Of a DNA stretch of 55,706 nucleotides, positions 23,301-35,300 are shown piece by piece; position 1 is the first letter of the stretch; each line of letters begins with the position of its first letter. Source of the stretch: Nemertoderma westbladi (Eukaryota > Xenacoelomorpha > Nemertodermatida > Nemertodermatidae); assembly GCA_032718475.1 (NCBI GenBank), contig JAUCBJ010005459.1, positions 1 to 55,706 of the forward strand, read 5' to 3'. Under the pieces are notes generated by a model, which searched no databases, was not told the DNA's origin, and worked only from the letters and a program-made list of their open reading frames with translations. The translations under genes were made by a program, and so were the position numbers.

Positions 23301-26300
23301 ACTCACTGATCCTCCATTTAACTCACTGATCCTCCATTTAACTCACTGATCCTCCATTTAACTCACTGATCCTCCATTTAACTCACTGATCCTCCACTTA
23401 ACTCACTGATCCTCCATTTAACTCACTGATCCTCCATTTAACTCACACGATCCTCCATTTAACTCACTGATCCTCCATTTAACTCACTGATCCTCCACTT
23501 AACTCACTGATCCTCCATTTAACTCACTGATCCTCCACTTAACTCACTGATCCTCCATTTAACTCACTGATCCTCCATTTAACTCACTGATCCTCCACTT
23601 AACTCACTGATCCTTAATTTAACTCACTGATCCTCCATTTAACTCACTGATCCTCAATTTAACTCACTGATCCTCCATTTAACTCACTGATCCTCCACTT
23701 AACTCACTGATCCTCCATTTAACTCACTGATCCTCCACTTAACTCACTGATCCTCCATTTAGCTCACTGATCCTCCATTTAACTCACTGATCCTCCATTT
23801 AACTCACTGATCCTCCACTTAACTCACTGATCCTCCATTTAACTCACTGATCCTCCACTTAACTCACTGATCCTCCATTTAACTCACTGATCCTCCATTT
23901 AACTCACTGATCCTCCACTTAACTCACTGATCCTTAATTTAACTCACTGATCCTCCATTTAACTCACTGATCCTCCATTTAACTCACTGATCCTCCATTT
24001 AACTCACTGATCCTCCATTTAACTCACTGATCCTCCATTTAACTCACTGATCCTCCATTTAACTCACTGATCCTCCACTTAACTCACTGATCCTCCATTT
24101 AACTCACTGATCCTCCATTTAACTCACTGATCATCCATTTAACCCACACAATCCTCCATTTAACTCACACGATCCTCCATTTAATTCACTGATCCTCCAT
24201 ATAGCTCACTGATCCTCCACTTAACTCACTGATCCTCCATTTAACTCACTGATCCTCCACTTAACTCACTGATCCTCCATTTAACTCACTGATCCTCCAT
24301 TTAACTCACTGATCCTCCATTTAACTCACTGATCCTCCATTTAACTCACTGATCCTCTATTTAAATCACTGATCCTCCAGTTAACGCACTGATCATCCAT
24401 TTAACCCACACAATCCTCCATTTAACTCACACGATCCTCCATTTAACTCACTGATCCTCCATTTAACTCACTGATCCTCCACTTAACTCACTGATCCTCC
24501 ATTTAACTCACTGATCCTCCACTTAACTCACTGAGCCTCCATTTAACTCACTGATCATCCATTTAACTCACTGATCCTCCATTTAACTCACTGATCCTCC
24601 ATTTAACTCACTGATCCTCCACTTAACTCACTGATCCTCCATTTAACTCGTTGATCCTCCATTTAACTCACTGATCCTCCACTTAACCCACTGATCCTCC
24701 ATTTAACTCACTGGTCCTCCATTTAACTCACTGATCATCCATTTAACCCACACAAACCTCCATTTAACTCACACGATCCTCCATTTAACTCACTGATCCT
24801 CCATTTAACTCACTGATCCTCCACTTAACTCACTGATCCTCCATTTAACTCACTGATCCTCCATTTAACTCACTGATCCTCCATTTAACTCACTGATCCT
24901 CCATTTAAATCACTGATCCTCCATTTAACTCACTGATCATCCATTTAACCCACACAATCATCCATTTAACTCACACGATCCTCCATTTAACTCACTGATC
25001 ATCCATTTAACTCACTGATCTTCCACTTAACTCACTGATCCTCCATTTAACTCACTGATCCTCCACTTAACTCACTGATCCTCCATTTAACTCACTGATC
25101 CTCCATTTAACTCACTGATCCTCCATTTAACTCACTGATCCTCCATTTAACTCACTGATCCTCCACTTAACTCACTGATCCTCCATTTAACTCACTGATC
25201 CTCCATTTAACTCACACGATCCTCCATTTAACTCACTGATCCTCCATTTAACTCACTGATCCTCCACTTAACTCACTGATCCTCCATTTAACTCACTGAT
25301 CCTCCACTTAACTCACTGATCCTCCATTTAACTCACTGATCCTCCATTTAACTCACTGATCCTCCACTTAACTCACTGATCCTTAATTTAACTCACTGAT
25401 CCTCCATTTAACTCACTGATCCTCAATTTAACTCACTGATCCTCCATTTAACTCACTGATCCTCCACTTAACTCACTGATCCTCCATTTAACTCACTGAT
25501 CCTCCACTTAACTCACTGATCCTCCATTTAGCTCACTGATCCTCCATTTAACTCACTGATCCTCCATTTAACTCACTGATCCTCCACTTAACTCACTGAT
25601 CCTCCATTTAACTCACTGATCCTCCACTTAACTCACTGATCCTCCATTTAACTCACTGATCCTCCATTTAACTCACTGATCCTCCACTTAACTCACTGAT
25701 CCTTAATTTAACTCACTGATCCTCCATTTAACTCACTGATCCTCCATTTAACTCACTGATCCTCCATTTAACTCACTGATCCTCCACTTAACTCACTGAT
25801 CCTCCATTTAACTCACTGATCCTCCACTTAACTCACTGATCCTTAATTTAACTCACTGATCCTCCATTTAACTCAATGATCCTCCATTTAACTCACTGAT
25901 CCTCCATTTAACTCACTGATCCTCCACTTAACTCACTGATCCTCCATTTAACTCACTGATCCTCCATTTAACTCACTGATCCTCCATTTAACTCACTGAT
26001 CCTCCACTTAACTCACTGATCCTCCATTTAACTCACTGATCCTCCACTTAACTCACTGATCCTCCATTTAGCTCACTGATCCTTAATTTAACTCACTGAT
26101 CCTCCATTTAACTCACTGATCCTCCACTTAACTCACTGATCCTCCATTTAACTCACTGATCCTCCATTTAACTCACTGATCCTCCATTTAACTCACTGAT
26201 CCTCCATTTAACTCACTGATCCTCCATTTAACTCACTGATCCTCCACTTAACTCACTGATCCTCCATTTAACTCACTGATCCTCCATTTAACTCACTGAT

Positions 26301-29300
26301 CCTCCATTTAACTCACTGATCCTCCACTTGACTCACTGATCCTCCATTTAACTCACTGATCCTCCATTTAACTCACTGATCCTCCATTTAACTCACTGAT
26401 CCTCCATTTAACTCACTGATCCTCCATTTAACTCACTGATCCTCCACTTAACTCACTGATCCTCCATTTAACTCACTGATCCTCCATTTAACTCACTGAT
26501 CCTCCACTTAACTCACTGATCCTCCATTTAACTCACTGATCCTCCATTTAACTCACTGATCCTCCATTTAACTCACTGATCCTCCATTTAACTCACTGAT
26601 CCTCCATTTAACTCACTGATCCTCCATTTAACTCACTGATCCTCCACTTAACTCACTGATCCTCCATTTAACTCACTGATCCTCCATTTAACTCACTGAT
26701 CCTCCATTTAACTCACTGATCCTCCACTTGACTCACTGATCCTCCATTTAACTCACTGATCCTCCATTTAACTCACTGATCCTCCACTTGACTCACTGAT
26801 CCTCCATTTAACTCACTGATCCTCCATTTAACTCACTGATCCTCCATTTAACTCACTGATCCTCCATTTAACTCACTGATCATCCATTTAACCCACACAA
26901 TCCTCCATTTAACTCACACGATCCTCCATTTAATTCACTGATCCTCCATATAGCTCACTGATCCTCCACTTAACTCACTGATCCTCCATTTAACTCACTG
27001 ATCCTCCACTTAACTCACTGATCCTCCATTTAACTCACTGATCCTCCATTTAACTCACTGATCCTCCATTTAACTCACTGATCCTCCATTTAACTCACTG
27101 ATCCTCTATTTAAATCACTGATCCTCCAGTTAACGCACTGATCATCCATTTAACCCACACAATCCTCCATTTAACTCACACGATCCTCCATTTAACTCAC
27201 TGATCCTCCATTTAACTCACTGATCCTCCACTTAACTCACTGATCCTCCATTTAACTCACTGATCCTCCACTTAACTCACTGAGCCTCCATTTAACTCAC
27301 TGATTATCCATTTAACTCACTGATCCTCCATTTAACTCACTGATCCTCCATTTAACTCACTGATCCTCCACTTAACTCACTGATCCTCCATTTAACTCGT
27401 TGATCCTCCATTTAACTCACTGATCCTCCACTTAACCCACTGATCCTCCACTTAACTCACTGATCCTCCATTTAACTCACTGATCCTCCATTTAACTCAC
27501 TGATCCTCCATTTAACTCACTGATCCTCCATTTAACTCACTGATCCTCCATTTAAATCACTGATCCTCCATTTAACTCACTGATCATCCATTTAACCCAC
27601 ACAATCATCCATTTAACTCACACGATCCTCCATTTAACTCACTGATCATCCATTTAACTCACTGATCTTCCACTTAACTCACTGATCCTCCATTTAACTC
27701 ACTGATCCTCCACTTAACTCACTGATCCTCCATTTAACTCACTGATCCTCCATTTAACTCACTGATCCTCCATTTAACTCACTGATCCTCCATTTAACTC
27801 ACTGATCCTCCACTTAACTCACTGATCCTCCATTTAACTCACTGATCCTCCATTTAACTCACACGATCCTCCATTTAACTCACTGATCCTCCATTTAACT
27901 CACTGATCATCCATTTAACCCACACAATCCTCCATTTAACTCACACGATCCTCCATTTAACTCACTGATCCTCCATTTAACTCACTGATCCTCCACTTAA
28001 CTCACTGATCCTCCATTTAACTCACTGATCCTCCACTTAACTCACTGATCCTCCATTTAACTCACTGATCCTCCATTTAACTCACTGATCCTCCACTTAA
28101 CTCACTGATCCTTAATTTAACTCACTGATCCTCCATTTAACTCACTGATCCTCAATTTAACTCACTGATCCTCCATTTAACTCACTGATCCTCCACTTAA
28201 CTCACTGATCCTCCATTTAACTCACTGATCCTCCACTTAACTCACTGATCCTCCATTTAGCTCACTGATCCTCCATTTAACTCACTGATCCTCCATTTAA
28301 CTCACTGATCCTCCACTTAACTCACTGATCCTCCATTTAACTCACTGATCCTCCACTTAACTCACTGATCCTCCATTTAGCTCACTGATCCTTAATTTAA
28401 CTCACTGATCCTCCACTTAACTCACTGATCCTCCATTTAGCTCACTGATCCTTAATTTAACTCACTGATCCTCCATTTAACTCACTGATCCTCCACTTAA
28501 CTCACTGATCCTCCATTTAACTCACTGATCCTCCATTTAACTCACTGATCCTTAATTTAACTCACTGATCCTCCATTTAACTCAATGATCCTCCATTTAA
28601 CTCACTGATCCTCCATTTAACTCACTGATCCTCCACTTAACTCACTGATCCTCCATTTAACTCACTGATCCTCCATTTAACTCACTGATCCTCCATTTAA
28701 CTCACTGATCCTCCACTTAACTCACTGATCCTCCATTTAACTCACTGATCCTCCACTTAACTCACTGATCCTCCATTTAGCTCACTGATCCTTAATTTAA
28801 CTCACTGATCCTCCATTTAACTCACTGATCCTCCACTTAACTCACTGATCCTCCATTTAACTCACTGATCCTCCATTTAACTCACTGATCCTCCATTTAA
28901 CTCACTGATCCTCCATTTAACTCACTGATCCTCCATTTAACTCACTGATCCTCCACTTAACTCACTGATCCTCCATTTAACTCACTGATCCTCCATTTAA
29001 CTCACTGATCCTCCATTTAACTCACTGATCCTCCATTTAACTCACTGATCCTCCATTTAACTCACTGATCCTCCACTTAACTCACTGATCCTCCATTTAA
29101 CTCACTGATCCTTAATTTAACTCACTGATCCTCCATTTAACTCACTGATCCTCCACTTAACTCACTGATCCTCCATTTAACTCACTGATCCTCCATTTAA
29201 CTCACTGATCCTCCATTTAACTCACTGATCCTCCATTTAACTCACTGATCCTCCATTTAACTCACTGATCCTCCACTTAACTCACTGATCCTCCATTTAA

Positions 29301-32300
29301 CTCACTGATCCTCCATTTAACTCACTGATCCTCCATTTAACTCACTGATCCTCCATTTAACTCACTGATCCTCCATTTAACTCACTGATCCTCCACTTAA
29401 CTCACTGATCCTCCATTTAACTCACTGATCCTCCATTTAACTCACTGATCCTCCATTTAACTCACTGATCCTCCATTTAACTCACTGATCCTCCATTTAA
29501 CTCACTGATCCTCCATTTAACTCACTGATCCTCCATTTAACTCACTGATCCTCCATTTAACTCACTGATCTACAGTTCAAGCAAAAGAAACAAAATAACC
29601 GGGTAGAACCTAAAAAGCTAGAGAATGAAGTAAATCGAAATGTTTAGATATTTATTTCGGAAAAGTTTGGATTTTTAAATCCTTTACTAATTCGAAATAG
29701 AGAAAACTTAAAATGCAAATTTCGTGATTTCCAATTTCTATAGGTTGGAGTTCAACTATTTACATCCAAAATATATTAAGATACTTTCACTTTCAATGGA
29801 ATCTAAGTGATATAAAGAAATATGTACCTCAAGCTGTAGCTGTCATCTTCCTTTATTTTCGCAGATTCGACGTTATTGAGACTGAACCACTTGAATATCA
29901 ACCCAACATCGAATATTCCAACATTAGCTGGAGTTCCAAAAGACTTGTATTCCAACGTGTTGAAGTCAATGATCTCAATAACAGGCATCGCACACGTTCT
30001 CCTAAATGATTATTGTTAACACGTCACGAAATAATTAAAAACTTCAAGTTCAAAAGGATATTCAAAATATGCTCAGATACCAGTAAAGTTGTCTTCAAAA
30101 TGTATAAATTTCATATTTATATAGTATGTAATAAAAGTAAACATTTTCCGCGATTTCTACAGTAGGACTAAAAGGTACACAGACAAAATGGTAAACTGAC
30201 AAAGTTACTGCCACAAAGGTACACGGACTAATCCGGACAAACGGGAGATGGACAAAAGTTAAATATGTATAATCTATCCGGACAAATACACCCGGGCATC
30301 ACGGTGCTGCACTCACCTGCCCCAGACTGTCTCCGCCAGTAGTGGTTCCATCCAACCCCTGCTGCACTCCCCTGTCCCAGGCTATCTCCGCCAGTAGTGG
30401 CTCCAACCAGCCCCTGCTGCACTCACCTGTCCCAGACTATCTCCGCCAGTAGTGGCCCCAACCAGCCCCTGCTGCACTCACCTGTCCCAAACTATCTCCG
30501 CCAGTAGTGGCTTCAACCAGCCCCTGCTGCACCCACCTGCCCCAGACTGTCTCCGCCAGTAGTGGTTCCATCCAACCCCTGCTGCACTCCCCTGTCCCAG
30601 GCTATCTCCGCCAGTAGTGGCTCCAACCAGCCCCTGCTGCACTCACCTGTCCCAGACTATCTCCGCCAGTAGTGGCCCCAACCAGCCCCTGCTGCACTCA
30701 CCTGTCCCAGACTATCTCCGCCAGTAGTGGCTTCAACCAGCCCCTGCTGCACTCACCTGTCCCGGACTATCTCCGCCAGTAGTGGCTCCAACCAACCCCT
30801 GCTGCACTCACCTGTCCCAGACTATCTCCGCCAGTAGTGGCTCCAACCAGCCCCTGCTGCACTCACCTGTCCCGGACTATCTCCGCCAGTAGTGGCTCCA
30901 ACCAACCCCTGCTGCACTCACCTGTCCCAGACTATCTCCGCCAGTAGTGGCCCCAACCAGCCCCTGCTGCACTCACCTGTCCCAGACTATCTCCGCCAGT
31001 AGTGGCTTCAACCAGCCCCTGCTGCACTCACCTGTCCCGGACTATCTCCGCCAGTAGTGGCTCCAACCAACCCCTGCTGCACTCACCTGTCCCAGACTAT
31101 CTCCGCCAGTAGTGGCTCCAACCAGCCCCTGCTGCACTCACCTGTCCCGGACTATCTCCGCCAGTAGTGGCTCCAACCAACCCCTGCTGCACTCACCTGT
31201 CCCAGACTATCTCCGCCAGTAGTGGCTTCAATTAGCCCCTACCGCACCCACCTGTCCCAGACTATCTCCGCCAGTAGTGGCTCCAAGCAACCCCTGCTGC
31301 ACTCACCTGTCCCAGACTATCTCCGCCAGTAGTGGCTTCAACCAGCCCCTGCTGCACCCACCTGTCCCAGACTATCTCCGCCAGTAGTGGCTCCAACCAA
31401 ACCCTGCTGCACTCACCTCTCCCAGACTATCTCCGCCAGTAGTGGCTCCAACCAGACCCTGCTGCACTCACCTGTCCCAGACTATCTCCGCCAGTAGTGG
31501 CCCCAACCAGCCCCTGCTGCACCCACCTGTCCCAGACTATCTCCGCCAGTAGTGGCTCCAACCAACCCTTGCTGCACTCACCTGTCCCAGACTATCAACG
31601 CCAGTAGTGGCTCCAACCAGCCCCTGCTGCACTCACCTGTCCCAGACTATCTCCGCCAGTAGTGGCCCCAACCAGCCCCTGCTGCACCCACCTGTCCCAG
31701 ACTATCTCCGCCAGTAGTGGCCCCAACCAGCCCCTGCTGCACTCACCTGTCCCAGACTATCTCCGCCAGTAGTGGCTCCAACCAGCCCTTGCTGCACTCA
31801 CCTGTCCCAGACTATCTCCGCCAGTAGTGGCTCCAACCAGCCCCTGCTGCACTCACCTGTCCCAGACTATCTCCGCCAGTAGTGGCCCCAACCAGCCCCT
31901 GCTGCACCCACCTGTCCCAGACTATCTCCGCCAGTATAGTGGCTCCAACCAACCCCTGCTGCACTCACCTGTCCCAGACTATCTCCGCCAGTAGTGGCCC
32001 CAACCAGCCCCTGCTGCACCCACCTGTCCCAGACTATCTCCGCCAGTAGTGGCTCCAACCAGCCCCTGCTGCACCCACCTGTCCCAGGCTATCTCCGCCA
32101 GTAGTGACTCCAACCAACCCCTGCTGCACTCACCTGGCCCAGACCATCTCCGCCAGTAGTGGCTCCAACCAACCCCTGCTGCACTCACCTGTCCCAGAAT
32201 ATCTCCGCCAGTAATGGCTTCAACCAGCCCCTGCTGCACCCACCTGTCCCAGACTATCTCCGCCAGTAGTGGCTCCAACCAGCCCCTGCTGCACTCACCT

Positions 32301-35300
32301 GTCCCGGACTATCTCCGCCAGTAATGGCTTCAACCAGCCCCTGCTGCACCCACCTGTCCCAGACTATCTCCGCCAGTAGTGGCTCCAACCAGCCCCTGCT
32401 GCACTCACCTGTCCCGGACTATCTCCGCCAGTAGTGGCTCCAACCAACCCCTGCTGCACTCACCTGTCCCGGACTATCTCCGCCAGTAGTGGCTCCAACC
32501 AAACCCTGCTGCACTCACCTGTCCCGGACTATCTCCGCCAGTAGTGACTCCAACCAAACCCTGCTGCACTCACCTGTCCCAGACTATCTCCGCCAGTAGT
32601 GGCTCCAACCAACCCCTGCTGCACTCACCTGTCCCAGACTATCTCCGCCAGTATAGTGGCTCCAACCAACCCCTGCTGCACTCACCTGTCCCAGACTATC
32701 TCCGCCAGTAGTGGCTCCAACCAGCCCCTGCTGCACCCACCTGTCCCAGACTATCTCCGCCAGTAGTGGCTCCAACCAGCCCCTGCTGCACCCACCTGTC
32801 CCAGGCTATCTCCGCCAGTAGTGACTCCAACCAACCCCTGCTGCACTCACCTGTCCCAGACTATCTCCGCCAATAGTGGCTCCAACCAACCCCTGCTGCA
32901 CTCCCCTGTCCCAGACTATCTCCGCCAGCAGTGGCTCCAACCAGCCCCTGCTGCACCCACCTGCCCCAGACTGTCTCCGCCAGTAGTGGTTCCATCCAAC
33001 CCCTGCTGCACTCCCCTGTCCCAGGCTATCTCCGCCAGTAGTGGCTCCAACCAACCCCTGCTGCACCCACCTGTCCCAGACTATCTCCGCCAGTAGTGGT
33101 TCCAACCAGCCCCTGCAGCACCCACCTCTCCCAGACTATCTCCGCCAATAGTGGTTCCAACTAACCCTTGCTGCACTCACCTGTCCCAGACTATCTCCGC
33201 CAGTAGTGGCTCCAACCAGCCCCTGCTGCACTCACCTGTCCCAGACTATCTCCGCCAGTAGTGGCTCCAACCAACCCCTGCTGCACTCACAATGAGAGTC
33301 CAGGAAGACGATAACCTTTCCTTTAGCGATGGCGGCTCCGGCTAATCGCGCCTGTATCAAACCTGACCGATTGTACATCCTGACAATGTGTACCGGTACC
33401 GACAACCCAGTCATATACGTGTCGAGTTTACCTCCTAAGTCGTCTATAAAACCCATATAATTAATTATGTAGTACAGTATATATTACACATAACGACGAA
33501 CCTTGGTTTGGTTAGTGGAGGCTGGGTGACATTATAATACAATTAAAATTTGAATGTTAAGTCTAAAAAATTAGAGAATAGCGTGGTGGCAGCCAGTAAT
33601 TGTAAGATATTGGTGGAAAGAAATTTGAATTTAGGTGACAAATAGGCATGGCATGCTTTTATTGTAGGAAAGGCCAATCGTGTGGCAGTCAGCTGTATTA
33701 GTGCAGAACAGTGTATGTTATAGCTGCTTTTAATACATCCCGTCATAGTAGACATGTACAGAACGACAAGAGACCCACAAGAATGGAAAATAAATAAGTT
33801 GGTGCCAGTTCCCATGAAGGGCCACCTAACACTCTATGGTTCTTTTCGGGGAATCTCATTGACCTCGATTGCTGCAAAGCTATACAAGAGAAAGAATTAT
33901 ATTGAATCGCATCAGGGATCCCATTGGGTGACAATTCTGTGGCTATCAGAATGGGTTCCGTAAAGGTCGTGGGAACATTGAGCCCATTTTGGCACTTAGA
34001 AGTGTAGTTGGAGAGTTATCGAAAAAGATAGACAGTCATCTGGCTGTTGTCTTTGTTGACTTCTTCAAGGCTTTCGTTTCAGTCTCTCGCTCACGTATGT
34101 TCAGCATACTTTTATTATATGGGATTCCTGATGAAATTATTGCAGCAATCAGATCAGTATACGATGGTTCGACAACATTTGTGTCTACTGTTGACGGTGA
34201 CACAGAACCATTTGAAGTGTTATGGGGCGTCCTCCAGGGAGACACACTTGCATCATTCTTGTTCATAATTGTGGTTAACTATGTTCTACGCATGTCCTTA
34301 GATCATCATAATGATGATGGGGTGATGGTTACTCCACCTACTGGTTCCAGAAGTCGAGGAAATCCTGCCAAGTACCTAACTGATCTAGACTTTGCTGATG
34401 AATTTTGACAGTTAACTTTGAAAGTCCTCAGCAAGTCTCCGACCATGGTGCTTGAGCATGTGGTCGATGTCTGTTACCTGGAATCACGGATCCGGAAGTC
34501 ATGTGTGGACCTACGAATACGTTAGGGAAAGGCATGGGCAGCCTTGAATGGACTTTGCAGGATTTGTAAGTCAGCGAGAATTAATCGGAAACTTAAGGTC
34601 CGATTATTTGGAGCAGCAGTAGTTCCAGTGTTCCTCTTTGGGAGTCCATGCTCTGCTAACTGTTGAGGACACCAAATCTCTGGATGGCACATTCACAAGA
34701 ATGCTGCGCCGGGTTCACTGTGTCAAGTACAATGCACACATCTCCAATCAGACACTATGGAAGTGTCTCATTGGTTCCCCCAAGCTTGACACTAGAACAA
34801 AGCCGCTTCCGCTTTGCAGGATATTGCTTTCGCCGTGAGGACCAGCCAGTGCATAATCTTGTCAGCGGCCTCATGGAGTGAATAAGCATGGTGGACAGCT
34901 TATGACTTTCTTGAGACGCATCATAAAGGACACTAGCATTGAAGATGCGGATGATCTAGCAAATGTCATGGGTGATAGGGATTTGTGGCGGCTCAATTTT
35001 GTCGAGAAGCCGGCACAGCATTCTTAATATATATGTAATATATATATAATGCAGATGCAATGCTGCATGCCGATCCTAGTAGTAGTAATACATCCAAGAG
35101 TTATTCAAGGCAGGTTCAAACAGAATTACCTCTACGGTATGTAAGTTGTTACCTTGGTCACTAGCATCGTCAACTAGAATGACTTCCTCTAAGAGATGGC
35201 TGGGACTTCTATTGATAACGCTGTGAACGGTACGAGCTAGTGCTGAGAAAGCCTCCTTGTGGAATATGATGACGACGCTGGCGGATGGAAGGTTCCTCGG

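Larger units (their letters stand above)
13797..29570 (-). repeat. 20-bp minisatellite in GALNT intron 5, about 700 units, higher-order organised
   Basis: Nearly perfect tandem copies of a 20-bp unit, on the GALNT sense strand GATCAGTGAGTTAAATGGAG. Common variants are C for T in the CCATTTAAC part (plus strand), 21-bp CACACGATC units and CACACAATC units preceded by CATCC. These variants recur in the same order, giving higher-order blocks with offsets of about 1.69 kb, 1.29 kb, 1.79 kb and 2.76 kb. A LINE interrupts the array at 19594-21383. It accounts for most of the ~16.2-kb intron (29827-13601). Confidence 0.97.

Noticed and set aside
13797-29570. CRISPR-like or telomeric/centromeric array
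   Set aside because: Units are directly adjacent with no spacers, in a eukaryotic intron. The unit does not resemble telomere repeats, and the array lies within a gene.
31867-33105. Open frames of 63-99 codons on both strands in the 55-bp array
   Set aside because: They come from a 55-bp unit read in three frames ([24 protein letters not shown]). They are intronic and appear wherever a unit has GTGGGT instead of GTGAGT.
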